Below are positions 16,316 through 24,245 of a stretch of DNA of 30,248 nt, in pieces (position 1 is the first letter of the stretch; each line of letters begins with the position of its first letter). The notes under the pieces were generated by a model. It was given only the letters and a program-made list of their open reading frames with translations, was not told the DNA's origin and ran no database searches. The stretch comes from JAVVSR01 sp964604875. GTDB taxonomy: Bacteria > Bacillota > Clostridia > Christensenellales > CAG-917. The translations under genes and the position numbers were made by a program. The DNA is taken from NCBI GenBank assembly GCA_964604875.1, contig CAZSAC010000018.1, positions 1-30,248 of the forward strand, given 5' to 3'.

Positions 16316-17878
16316 ATGAAGATATCTACAAAGGCAAAATACGGTTTAAAAGCTTGTTTGGTTTTGGCAGACAGCTATATTAAAGAGGAGCCTCTTGCGT
16401 TGCCGATTTTTAGCGAGAAGGCAGGAGTAACCGAGGCGTATATGGAGCAGATTATGATTCTGCTTAAAAGGGCTCAGATTGTTACAAGCGTTCGAGGGGC
16501 AAATGGCGGATATTATCTTTCACGCTCTCCAAAAGACATAAGTATCGGTGAAATTTTACGCGCGTTGGAAGACGGGCTTGAGTTTATCGATTGCATAAAC
16601 AATCCTTGCTCCGGCGGCGATGAATGTAGGGCGAGAAATGTTTGGAATACAGTTTTCCACAATATGAACGCAACGTTGGATAATATGACGTTGGACTCGC
16701 TTGTGCGTGACTCCAATAAAAAAATCATCTATCTTGACCACGCGGCAACAACGGGCGTCGATGAAGAAGTTTTGGCAAAGATGTTGCCATATTTTTCGGA
16801 AAAGTTCGGGAATGCAAGCAGTCAACACGCTTTGGGCAGAGAGACTTCCATAGCTGTTGATAAGGCGCGTATTCAAGTGGCTTCGGCAATAAACGCAAAA
16901 CAAAACGAAATATATTTTACCTCAGGCGGAAGCGAGGCGGATAACTGGGCGTTAAGAGGTGTTGCAACGGCAAATCAAAGCAAAGGCAAACATATTGTCA
17001 GCACTAATGTTGAACATCCGGCGGTAAAAAATACTTTAAAATACCTTCAAAAGGAAGGGTTTGAGGTTTCGTATTTAAAGGTTGACAAAAAAGGTTTGGT
17101 CTCAACAAAAGAACTAAGGGCGACAATTCGCCCCGACACGGTTTTAGTAACGGTGATGTTTGCAAACAATGAAATCGGAACTATTCAACCTATTGAGGAG
17201 CTTGCAAAAATTGCTCACGAACAGGGCGCATTTTTCCATACGGACGCGGTACAAGCGGTAGGTACTTTGGACATCGACGTCAAGGCGCTGGGTATAGACC
17301 TTTTAAGTATGTCGGCGCATAAGTTTTATGGTCCAAAGGGCGTCGGCGCGCTTTATATTAGAAACGGTATTAAAATTGATAAGCTGATTATCGGCGGTGG
17401 GCAGGAGCGCAATCAACGCGCAGGCACTACCAACACACCCGCCATTGTAGGCATGGGCTTTGCTTTAGAAAAGGCGATAACCAACAAAGAAAAAAATAAT
17501 TTATATGTCAGCTCAATAAGGGATTATTTTGTTGAAAAAGTTGAAAAGGAAATTCCTTATGTGAAATACAACGGCGACAGGGTAAAGCGTTTACCGTCAA
17601 ATGCAAACTTTAGTTTCCAATACATTGAAGGCGAAAGCATTTTGTTTACGCTGGATATGTACGGAATTTGCGCCTCAAGCGGAAGCGCGTGTTCTGCGGG
17701 CAGCTTGGAGCCGTCGGGGACGTTGGTTGCCATAGGAGTGCCTGAAGATATGCTCCACGGGAGTTTGAGGTTTAGTTTTGGTAAAGCCAACACAAAAGCG
17801 GACGTAGATTATACTGTAGAAAAATTGAAAGAAACTGTGAATAGACTTAGACAAATGTCGCCTCTATATCACGGCTAA
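16316..17878 (+). CDS. Rrf2/IscR-type regulator fused to IscS/NifS-type cysteine desulfurase
   Basis: One open frame of 520 residues carrying two normally separate proteins. Residues 1-134 are an Rrf2 winged-helix regulator (MKISTKAKYGLKACL...) with cysteines Cys93, Cys98 and Cys104 placed as in IscR for a [2Fe-2S] cluster. Residues 135-520 are a full IscS/NifS desulfurase: KKIIYLDHAATT start, PLP lysine Lys336 in SAHKFYGPKG, catalytic Cys459 in SSGSACSAGSLEPS. There is almost no linker: LDSLVRDSN runs straight into the usual desulfurase N-terminus. The junction codons contain an A7 run (16718-16724). iscU follows 11 bases later. Predicted role: cysteine sulfur donor for Fe-S assembly that also senses cluster status and represses its own operon. 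Both domains look intact. The fusion itself is read directly; dual function is inferred. Confidence 0.93.
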   Translation: MKISTKAKYGLKACLVLADSYIKEEPLALPIFSEKAGVTEAYMEQIMILLKRAQIVTSVRGANGGYYLSRSPKDISIGEILRALEDGLEFIDCINNPCSGGDECRARNVWNTVFHNMNATLDNMTLDSLVRDSNKKIIYLDHAATTGVDEEVLAKMLPYFSEKFGNASSQHALGRETSIAVDKARIQVASAINAKQNEIYFTSGGSEADNWALRGVATANQSKGKHIVSTNVEHPAVKNTLKYLQKEGFEVSYLKVDKKGLVSTKELRATIRPDTVLVTVMFANNEIGTIQPIEELAKIAHEQGAFFHTDAVQAVGTLDIDVKALGIDLLSMSAHKFYGPKGVGALYIRNGIKIDKLIIGGGQERNQRAGTTNTPAIVGMGFALEKAITNKEKNNLYVSSIRDYFVEKVEKEIPYVKYNGDRVKRLPSNANFSFQYIEGESILFTLDMYGICASSGSACSAGSLEPSGTLVAIGVPEDMLHGSLRFSFGKANTKADVDYTVEKLKETVNRLRQMSPLYHG

Positions 17879-17889
17879 AAGGAGAATAT

Positions 17890-18258
17890 ATGTACAACGA
17901 AAAGGTAATGGAAATTTTTAAAAATCCACAACATACGGGTGAAGTTGAAAATTATAACGGCATAGGTACGGTTGGAAACGCAACCTGTGGCGATATTATG
18001 CAAATTACCCTAAGGATAGACGATAATATCATAAAGGACGCCAAGTTTAAAACTTTTGGGTGCGCTGCTGCTATCACGTCTTCAAGCGTGGCAACGGGTA
18101 TGATTATTGGCAAAACCATAGATGATGCCTTGAAATTGACAAATAAACAGGTCGTTGAGGAGCTTGAAGGTTTGCCACCACAAAAAATCCATTGTTCTGT
18201 TTTGGCTGAAGAAGCCATTAAAGCTGCGATAGAGGACTATCAAAAAAAGCAGGTTTAG
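17890..18258 (+). CDS. iscU: Fe-S cluster scaffold protein IscU/NifU N-terminal type
   Basis: 122-residue scaffold on which [2Fe-2S] clusters are built from sulfur delivered by the upstream desulfurase. The three cluster cysteines are present: Cys33 in ATCGD, Cys58 in FGCAAAI, Cys102 in HCSVLAEEAI; the neighbouring Asp35 is also kept. Its length matches the single-domain IscU of clostridia, without the C-terminal NifU domain. AAAGGAG lies before the ATG, 11 bases after the fusion gene. hscBA, fdx and mnmA do not follow. Confidence 0.94.
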   Translation: MYNEKVMEIFKNPQHTGEVENYNGIGTVGNATCGDIMQITLRIDDNIIKDAKFKTFGCAAAITSSSVATGMIIGKTIDDALKLTNKQVVEELEGLPPQKIHCSVLAEEAIKAAIEDYQKKQV

Positions 18259-18320
18259 CATTCTAATTTTGCAGTATACTTTCTTGCTTTTCGCACATAT
18301 TAGTTGCAAGGAGGTGCTGT

Positions 18321-18458
18321 ATGAAAAAGAGTTTCACTTTGGGAATCGCTATCGGAGCGGTAGCCGCTGCCGCATACGGAATGGGTCGTAAGGTTAAAGA
18401 AAGTATGGCGGAAGGCAAACAAAAAATCAAAGATAAAATCAATGATATGATGGATTAA
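18321..18458 (+). CDS. 45-residue YtxH-like membrane microprotein
   Basis: Small ORF starting MKKSFTLGIA and ending NDMMD, with a perfect ribosome site AAGGAGGTG 6 bases upstream, which makes translation very likely. It has one short hydrophobic, Ala/Gly-rich segment (about 5-20) followed by a charged amphipathic tail (GRKVKESMAEGKQKIKDKI). This layout resembles YtxH-domain proteins, but the match is weak because of the length. It lies 62 bases after iscU and just before a terminator, so it probably shares the Fe-S transcript. Function unknown. Confidence 0.75.
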   Translation: MKKSFTLGIAIGAVAAAAYGMGRKVKESMAEGKQKIKDKINDMMD

Positions 18459-18460
18459 TA

Positions 18461-18486
18461 AAAAACCACCTTTATGGTGGTTTTTC
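18461..18486 (+). terminator. Intrinsic terminator of the Fe-S operon
   Basis: AAAAACCACC / GGTGGTTTTT stem with a TTTAT loop and a T-rich tail, starting 3 bases after the microprotein stop. Confidence 0.9.
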
Positions 18487-18500
18487 TTTTGGATTTTTAA

Positions 18501-18529
18501 TCGACAAACCTATAAATAAATTATATAAT
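18501..18529 (+). promoter_or_regulatory. Promoter of the chromate-transporter pair
   Basis: TCGACA at 18501-18506 (5 of 6 to TTGACA), a 17-base spacer, and a perfect TATAAT at 18524-18529, 31 bases before the first CHR start. It lies just after the upstream terminator, so the pair has its own transcription unit. Confidence 0.65.
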
Positions 18530-18559
18530 GAAAAAGACTAAAATGGCTTAAGAGGCAAT

Positions 18560-19192
18560 ATGGAAAATAAAAAGTCAAAATTTTTAGAGTGCTTAAACCT
18601 GTTTTCTGTGTTTTTAAAAATTGGGTTATTTACTTTCGGCGGTGGATACGCAATGATTTCGCTTTTGGAAAGCGAAATTGTTACAAAAAGGAAATGGCTG
18701 TCTTCTGACGAGTTTATAAAAATTGTTGCCATTTCTGAAACGACACCCGGTCCTATCGCCATCAACTGCGCCACTTATATAGGTTATACTCGGGCAAAAT
18801 TCTTTGGCTCCGTCGCTACGACTTTAGGCGTTATTTTACCAAGCTTTGTTATTATTTATATTATTTCACTGTTTTTTGATAACCTTTTACAAATTGATAT
18901 TATCAACAAAGCCTTCAACGGAATTAAGGCTGGCGTTGCGGTTTTAATTCTTTTATCAGGTATTAAAATGATAAGCCAACTTGAAAAGAAACCGTTTGAT
19001 ATGATTTTGTTTGGTTTGACTATAGTTGCAAATTTTGTTATATTGCTTTTCGCTTTAAAATTTTCTGCGATATATTTAATTTTAATCGGAGGATTCTGCG
19101 GTTGGGTTTTATATATGTTGCATAGACTTTCAAAAAAGAATAAGGCGGAGATAAAGACGGGAAACTCTCAAAATGACGAGGTAGACAAATGA
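18560..19192 (+). CDS. Chromate transporter (short-chain CHR), first subunit
   Basis: 210-residue single-CHR-domain membrane protein. The family signature is clear: FGGGYAMISLLESEIV, the LSSDEFIKIVAISETTPGP stretch, then several hydrophobic helices. Short CHR proteins occur in adjacent pairs and act together; characterised examples give chromate efflux, but the native substrate in anaerobes is uncertain. It ends with a polar charged tail (KKNKAEIKTGNSQNDEVDK). An AGAGG site precedes the ATG. It overlaps the second CHR gene by ATGA. Confidence 0.9.
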   Translation: MENKKSKFLECLNLFSVFLKIGLFTFGGGYAMISLLESEIVTKRKWLSSDEFIKIVAISETTPGPIAINCATYIGYTRAKFFGSVATTLGVILPSFVIIYIISLFFDNLLQIDIINKAFNGIKAGVAVLILLSGIKMISQLEKKPFDMILFGLTIVANFVILLFALKFSAIYLILIGGFCGWVLYMLHRLSKKNKAEIKTGNSQNDEVDK

Positions 19193-19764
19193 TTTATTTA
19201 GAATTGTTTTATACCTTCTTTTTAATAGGGCTTTTTACAATCGGCGGTGGCGCGGCAATGCTTCCGTTGATACAGCAAATGGTGTTGGAAAAAGGCTGGC
19301 TTTCAGAAGAAATGTTAATAAACGTTATTGGGATTTCCGAAAGCACGCCCGGCCCGATTGCGGTAAACGTCGCAACATATATCGGGTCAAGCCAAGGCGG
19401 ATTTTTGGGCGCATTATTGGCAACCTTGGGCGTGGTGCTTCCGTCTTTTATCATCATATTGATTATTGTCAAATACGTTAAGAAATTTTTGGAATATAAA
19501 TCCGTCGAGGGCGTATTTAAAGGCATAAAACCCGTAGTTATCGGCTTGATTATATCCGTTGGGTTATATTTTGTTTTAAAAGTGTCCGTAACGCAAATAG
19601 TTTGGAGCGATTTTAGCGCATATTTGGATTTTCGCGCTATATATATTATGTTTTCATTGCTGGTTTTCAATCTTATTTCTAAAGGAATAAAAGGTAAGAT
19701 ATTGCCGCCGATTTTGCAAATATGCCTATCTGCCGCGCTTGGTATGCTTGTGTATTCCATATAA
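19189..19764 (+). CDS. Chromate transporter (short-chain CHR), second subunit
   Basis: 191-residue partner of the preceding gene, with the same signature in a second version: IGGGAAMLPLIQQMV, LSEEMLINVIGISESTPGPIAVNVATYIG. It is strongly hydrophobic with about five or six predicted helices and no leader. The two halves are paralogues in tandem with a 4-base overlap, as expected for an obligate heterodimer; the two probably face the membrane in opposite orientations, as known for Bacillus CHR pairs (inference). Confidence 0.9.
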   Translation: MIYLELFYTFFLIGLFTIGGGAAMLPLIQQMVLEKGWLSEEMLINVIGISESTPGPIAVNVATYIGSSQGGFLGALLATLGVVLPSFIIILIIVKYVKKFLEYKSVEGVFKGIKPVVIGLIISVGLYFVLKVSVTQIVWSDFSAYLDFRAIYIMFSLLVFNLISKGIKGKILPPILQICLSAALGMLVYSI

Positions 19765-19796
19765 AAAAAGATTGCCTTTAGGGCAATCTGTTTTTT
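19763..19796. terminator. Bidirectional terminator between CHR pair and glycerophosphodiesterase
   Basis: Stem AGATTGCC (19769-19776) / GGCAATCT (19782-19789) with a 5-base loop. Six Ts follow on the + strand and a run of seven As precedes it, which reads as Ts on the - strand. It therefore can end both the CHR transcript and the opposing transcript. Confidence 0.88.
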
Positions 19797-19808
19797 ATTT
19801 TATGTCAA

Positions 19809-20558
19809 TTATGGACGAATTTTTTCAAATATAACGTTATTTGTGTATTTTTTTGCCAGCTCCAGCTTTCCGGGAGTGTTGACAGTCCAAGACAAAACAG
19901 GAGTGCCGCTGTCTAAATATTTTTGTATATATTTATTTGGCGTGCTTAAAATATCATACGCAATAAATTCCGGCTTGCTTATTTTTGCGCAATGCAGTTT
20001 TCCCATAAAGTCCATAAGAATGGACGCTTTAGGCTTTGCTATGTCGCCTTTTGACGCAAGCTGTCCAAATGGAAAATCCGATTGATTTTTGCCAATCCAT
20101 TTCATCATAAAGCAATCAAAGGATTGCAGGGCTATCATATCCTTATATTTATAATTTTTTAAATCTCTCAAGACGGCTTTGCCAAGTTTTTTAGAGAAAA
20201 CCCCTAGTACGCCTTTCAGCTCAATCAACAGAGGAACTTTGCCGTCAACAAGCGCAAGAAGCTCCGGCAGAGTGGGGATAATCTCACCCGTTTTTTTCAA
20301 AGGATAATCCTTTAATTGGGCAGACGTAAGGCTTTCGATTTTTATATCTGCTCCGCACACTCTTTTAAGGTTGCTGTCGTGATGCACCGCCACTACGCCG
20401 TCTGATAACAAATGGACGTCGGTTTCAATGCCGTAATTGTTTTCTATGGCAAGCCTAAACGCGGTCATACTGTTTTCGTCAATCTTATCGTCGTGCAAGC
20501 CACGGTGAGCGATTGGGGTTGCGGTGAAGTTTTTTAAAAAGTTTTCAATGTGAGCCAT
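19809..20558 (-). CDS. Glycerophosphodiester phosphodiesterase
   Basis: 249-residue GDPD-family TIM-barrel enzyme that hydrolyses glycerophosphodiesters to glycerol-3-phosphate and an alcohol. The N-terminal AHRGLHDDKIDENSMTAF (17-34) has the catalytic HRG and the metal-binding Glu; GIETDVHLLSDG (43-54) and VHHD (58-61) complete the site. There is no signal peptide, so a cytosolic (UgpQ-like) enzyme. GGGAGGAAATT precedes the ATG. It follows the LUD-domain gene by 11 bases on the same strand, so they form a two-gene unit. Confidence 0.93.
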   Translation of the reverse strand: MAHIENFLKNFTATPIAHRGLHDDKIDENSMTAFRLAIENNYGIETDVHLLSDGVVAVHHDSNLKRVCGADIKIESLTSAQLKDYPLKKTGEIIPTLPELLALVDGKVPLLIELKGVLGVFSKKLGKAVLRDLKNYKYKDMIALQSFDCFMMKWIGKNQSDFPFGQLASKGDIAKPKASILMDFMGKLHCAKISKPEFIAYDILSTPNKYIQKYLDSGTPVLSWTVNTPGKLELAKKYTNNVIFEKIRP

Positions 20559-20569
20559 AATTTCCTCCC

Positions 20570-21148
20570 TTAATAGCCAAGCGGTTGATTAACCAATATT
20601 ACAAACATTTTTTTTAGTCGGGTTGGGTGATGCAGTATCGTGGTTGCCAAGCAAATGGAATCTACATCTTCTGCCGGGATACCAAGACGTTGACAATTTT
20701 TTACGGCGGCAACATTTTTGATGCGGTCAAACGCCTCGGGCAAACCCTCGACAAATTTATTGTTGCCGATAACAAACAACGTGTTTTTGCTTCCGAATAA
20801 TTGGGCGGATATGCGGTTGGCAAGTCCGTCTGTATTGACAATTTCCCCGTCATAGGTTAATGCGTTGGCGCTCATAACAAACCAATCGGCAGTAAAAGCG
20901 TTCAGCATAACTTGCATACGCTGTTCATCAGGGAAAAATGACCTATAGAAAACAGTGTCGCCTCTATCTTTTAGGGCGTGAGGGAGCTTTAAAGTGTCGC
21001 ATACCGTGACGCTTCCGCCAAATGCTGAGGACGCCCCCGTCGGAATAAGCGACAATGCAAGCTCTTTGGCAGCAGCTGCAGTATCTGCGACAAAAACTTC
21101 AAAGCCTCTTTGTTTTAAATTCTCTGCGATTTCGTTTATTATGTCCAT
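20570..21148 (-). CDS. LUD-domain protein (LutC/YkgG, DUF162 family)
   Basis: 192 residues of the LUD family. Recognisable stretches are PTGASSAFGGSVTV near 36-49 and the signature ALTYDGEIVNTDGLANR near 95-111, followed by a nucleotide-fold-like VIGNNKFVEGLPEA. In LutABC the LutC subunit supports lactate oxidation, but stand-alone LUD proteins such as this are common in clostridia without lutAB and have no assigned reaction. The start has AGGAG 5 bases upstream. First gene of the minus-strand pair. Confidence 0.85.
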   Translation of the reverse strand: MDIINEIAENLKQRGFEVFVADTAAAAKELALSLIPTGASSAFGGSVTVCDTLKLPHALKDRGDTVFYRSFFPDEQRMQVMLNAFTADWFVMSANALTYDGEIVNTDGLANRISAQLFGSKNTLFVIGNNKFVEGLPEAFDRIKNVAAVKNCQRLGIPAEDVDSICLATTILHHPTRLKKMFVILVNQPLGY

Positions 21149-21168
21149 AATTACTCCTATATTAGTTT

Positions 21169-21197
21169 ATTATATTATATAAGTTACCTTTTGTAAA
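21169..21197 (-). promoter_or_regulatory. Promoter of the LUD-GDPD pair
   Basis: On the minus strand, TTTACA (21197-21192) then a 17-base spacer and TATAAT (21174-21169); a second overlapping TATAAT lies at 21179-21174. It lies 21 bases from the LUD start codon and is back to back with the lepA promoter. Confidence 0.5.
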
Positions 21198-21213
21198 TTT
21201 TATTTAAATTAAT

Positions 21214-21242
21214 TTGCTAAAGTTTCATAAATTTTATATAAT
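21214..21242 (+). promoter_or_regulatory. Promoter of lepA-hemW
   Basis: TTGCTA at 21214-21219, a 17-base spacer, and TATAAT at 21237-21242, 28 bases before the lepA start. Confidence 0.55.
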
Positions 21243-21269
21243 ATGTTCAGCATAAAAATTGAGGTATAT

Positions 21270-23069
21270 ATGGCTGAGTTATCAAACATTCGAAATTTTT
21301 GTATTATCGCGCACATCGACCACGGCAAAAGCACGCTCGCAGACCGATTGATGGAATCTACCGCAACGGTCTCAAAGCGGGATATGTCTGAGCAGCTTTT
21401 GGATAATATGGATATTGAACGGGAACGTGGCATTACAATAAAACTCCAAACCTGCAGAATGTTTTATAATCAAGACGGGGTGGAATATACGCTTAATCTA
21501 ATTGACACTCCCGGTCACGTTGACTTTACGTACGAGGTGTCACGTTCGTTGGCGGCGTGCGAGGGGGCGTTGCTTATTGTTGACGCAACGCAAGGCATTG
21601 AGGCGCAAACCTTGACCAACGTATATCTTGCTTTGGATCACGATTTGGAAATTATCCCCGTTATAAACAAAATCGATTTAGCCAGCGCCGACGCTGAGGG
21701 TTGTAAAAAAGAAATTGAAGACGTAATCGGGCTTGACGCCTCGACTGCGCCGTTGATTTCGGCAAAAGAGGGCATAGGGATTGACGAGGTATTACGGCAG
21801 GTTGTAAAAACTTTGCCACCGCCGAAGGGTGACGTTTCTGCTCCGCTGAAAGCATTGATTTTTGACAGCTTTTATGACAATTATAAGGGCGCAATTTCAA
21901 TGGTTAGGGTGTTTGACGGCAGCGTAAAGGTTGGCGACAGCGTAAAAATGATGTCATCGGGCAAAATTTTCGAGGTTACGGAAGTGGGCGTATTTACGCC
22001 AAAATCCGTTGCGATACCCGAGCTTAAGGCAGGTATGGTCGGATATATTGCAGCCAGCATAAAAAACGTAAGCGATACTGCGGTTGGAGACACTATTACG
22101 GGCGCGGAATATTCTGCAAAATGCGCCTTGCCCGGATATAAAAAAATCACGCCGATGGTGTACGCAGGCGTATACCCTGCCGACGGCAGTCGATATAACG
22201 ATTTAAAAGACGCTTTAGAAAAACTGAAGCTTAACGATGCCAGTCTGCAATTCGAGCCTGAAACCTCAACGGCGTTGGGGTTTGGGTTTAGATGCGGATT
22301 TTTGGGCTTGCTTCATATGGAAATTATTGAAGAACGGTTGGAAAGGGAGTTCGATTTAGACCTTGTTACCACAGCTCCTAGCGTTGAGTATAAAATTAAA
22401 AAGACTAACGGAGTGGATATGGTTGTATCAAATCCGTCGCACTTGCCGACTGTGACGGAAATTGAGTATATGGAAGAACCTGTGGTAAAAGCCGAAATAT
22501 ATACACCGCCGGAATACGTCGGCGCAATAATGGAGCTTTGTCAGGAAAAAAGAGGGTTATATTTAGATTTATCCTATCTTGACAGCAGTCGTACGAAACT
22601 GACGTATGAAATTCCGTTAAACGAAATTATTTATGACTTTTTCGACGCGCTGAAGTCTCGTACAAGAGGTTATGCAAGCTTGGATTATGAAATAATCGGC
22701 TACAAAAGAAGCGAGCTTGTTAAGCTGGACTTGTTGCTTAATGGCGAGCTTTGTGACGCGCTAAGCATAATTGTGCATAAAGAAAAGGCGTACGCAAGAG
22801 GCAGACTTATTGCCGAAAAGCTTAAGGACGTCATTCCGAGACAGCAGTTTGAAATTCCGATACAAGCGGCAATCGGCGGGAAAATTATCGCCCGTGAAAC
22901 CGTCAAGGCCGTTAGAAAAGACGTTTTGGCAAAGTGCTACGGTGGTGACATCACAAGGAAGAAAAAGCTTTTGGAAAAACAAAAAGAGGGCAAAAAGCGT
23001 ATGAGACAAGTAGGCTCTGTAGAGGTTCCCAGCGAAGCGTTTATGTCCATTTTGAAAATCGACAGCTGA
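21270..23069 (+). CDS. lepA: Elongation factor 4 (LepA)
   Basis: Ribosome-associated translational GTPase. I start it at ATG 21270 (599 residues, MAELSNIRNFCIIAHIDHGK...), preceded by GAGGTATAT. An in-frame ATG 27 bases earlier falls next to the -10 box and adds nine non-conserved residues. GTPase motifs are AHIDHGKST (14-22), DTPGH (79-83) and NKID (133-136). The C-terminal LepA-specific domain is present and ends in the basic tail and SVEVPSEAF motif typical of the family. It overlaps hemW by one base. Confidence 0.97.
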   Translation: MAELSNIRNFCIIAHIDHGKSTLADRLMESTATVSKRDMSEQLLDNMDIERERGITIKLQTCRMFYNQDGVEYTLNLIDTPGHVDFTYEVSRSLAACEGALLIVDATQGIEAQTLTNVYLALDHDLEIIPVINKIDLASADAEGCKKEIEDVIGLDASTAPLISAKEGIGIDEVLRQVVKTLPPPKGDVSAPLKALIFDSFYDNYKGAISMVRVFDGSVKVGDSVKMMSSGKIFEVTEVGVFTPKSVAIPELKAGMVGYIAASIKNVSDTAVGDTITGAEYSAKCALPGYKKITPMVYAGVYPADGSRYNDLKDALEKLKLNDASLQFEPETSTALGFGFRCGFLGLLHMEIIEERLEREFDLDLVTTAPSVEYKIKKTNGVDMVVSNPSHLPTVTEIEYMEEPVVKAEIYTPPEYVGAIMELCQEKRGLYLDLSYLDSSRTKLTYEIPLNEIIYDFFDALKSRTRGYASLDYEIIGYKRSELVKLDLLLNGELCDALSIIVHKEKAYARGRLIAEKLKDVIPRQQFEIPIQAAIGGKIIARETVKAVRKDVLAKCYGGDITRKKKLLEKQKEGKKRMRQVGSVEVPSEAFMSILKIDS

Positions 23070-24190
23070 TGGAAAAACTGGGGCTATATATACACATTCC
23101 TTTTTGCAATAAGAAGTGCGACTATTGCGATTTTCTCTCAGCGTCGTTTGATGATAATGTGAAGGCGGAATATTTTGGCGCCTTATTTTCTGAGATAACA
23201 AACAAAAGCGTAACCGCGCAAAGCTATGAGGTGTCTACAATCTATTTTGGTGGCGGAACGCCCAGCTCTGTTGACGCGAAATTTATTGAAAATACAATAA
23301 AAACAATTAAAGAAAACTTTCATTTTCAGCCACAAGAAATTACAATCGAATGTAATCCCGAAAGCCTAACTGAAGAAAAACTGCTTTCCTATAAAGCCTG
23401 CGGTATCAATCGTATTAGCGTTGGAGTACAAAGCTTAAATGACGAAGTTTTAAGTGAAATAGGCAGATTGCATACAAAGGCGCAAGCGATAGAAGTGATA
23501 ACCTTATCCAAAAAATACTTTGATAACGTATCGGCAGATATTATGCTAGGCTTGCCAAAACAAAGCTTAAGCGATGTGGAATACGCTGCTAAAGCTTTGA
23601 TTGAGTTAGGCGTAAAGCATTTATCGTCATATGGACTTAGCGTTGAGGAAGGCACGCCCTTATTCGAAAGAGTACAAAAAGGGCTTTGGAAACCCGATGA
23701 GGATATTGCGGTTGATATGTATGAAGCTGTATATAATATTGCCTTGCAATACCAAATGAGAAGGTATGAAGTCAGCAATTTTGCTTATTGTGGTTTTGAA
23801 AGCAAGCATAACTATGCCTATTGGAAGCGTATCCCGTATTTGGGTTTTGGGGCTGGCTCCCACTCATATATAAACAACCAACGTTTTAACAATATTTACG
23901 ATATAAGGGGATATATTTCTTTGCTTTCGCAAGGTGTTGACGTTACAAGAAATTGTGTAAAACTTTCTAAAGACGAGCAAGAATATGAAGAAATTATGCT
24001 GGCGTTGCGGACGTCTGAGGGCTTGAATATATCTAGCTTCAATAAAAAATTTAACTGTGATTTTCTTAAAAACTATTGCGACGCGATTGAAAAAAATAAA
24101 AAATATTTAAATATAGGCGTGGATAATATAAGTATAAATAGTATTTACTTTTATATTATGAATTCCATATTAGTCGATTTTTTAAAATAA
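23069..24190 (+). CDS. hemW: Radical SAM heme chaperone HemW
   Basis: 373-residue CPO-like radical SAM protein. The [4Fe-4S] motif is Cys13, Cys17 and Cys20 in IPFCNKKCDYCDF, followed by the SAM-binding FGGGTPSS. The C-terminus NSILVDFLK matches the HemW winged-helix end. HemW (once annotated hemN) inserts heme into respiratory proteins in characterised species; the CX3CX2CDF form separates it from true HemN (CX3CX2CXC). Its start overlaps the lepA stop (TGATG), the conserved Firmicutes lepA-hemW-hrcA order. Confidence 0.93.
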   Translation: MEKLGLYIHIPFCNKKCDYCDFLSASFDDNVKAEYFGALFSEITNKSVTAQSYEVSTIYFGGGTPSSVDAKFIENTIKTIKENFHFQPQEITIECNPESLTEEKLLSYKACGINRISVGVQSLNDEVLSEIGRLHTKAQAIEVITLSKKYFDNVSADIMLGLPKQSLSDVEYAAKALIELGVKHLSSYGLSVEEGTPLFERVQKGLWKPDEDIAVDMYEAVYNIALQYQMRRYEVSNFAYCGFESKHNYAYWKRIPYLGFGAGSHSYINNQRFNNIYDIRGYISLLSQGVDVTRNCVKLSKDEQEYEEIMLALRTSEGLNISSFNKKFNCDFLKNYCDAIEKNKKYLNIGVDNISINSIYFYIMNSILVDFLK

Positions 24191-24213
24191 AAAAAATTTT
24201 TTGCATAAAAGGC

Positions 24214-24241
24214 TTGACATTGAGTATAATCGTACTATAAT
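24214..24241 (+). promoter_or_regulatory. Heat-shock operon promoter
   Basis: TTGACA at 24214-24219, a 16-base spacer, TATAAT at 24236-24241, with the CIRCE operator starting 5 bases downstream. A perfect sigma-A-type promoter, so HrcA repression is the likely control rather than an alternative sigma factor. Confidence 0.85.
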
Positions 24242-24245
24242 AAAA

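Noticed and set aside
16700..16710. Internal GTG (codon 130) as a separate start for the IscS part of the fusion
   Set aside because: No Shine-Dalgarno sequence precedes it, while every strong neighbouring gene has one. It cannot be excluded but is not supported.
19209..19760. 183-codon minus-strand frame across the second CHR gene
   Set aside because: It mirrors the CHR reading frame (an antisense shadow of a hydrophobic gene); the + strand product has clear family signatures.
21243..21269. Upstream ATG for lepA
   Set aside because: It directly follows the likely -10 box, has no ribosome site and adds nine non-conserved residues; ATG 21270 has GAGGT and the family N-terminus.
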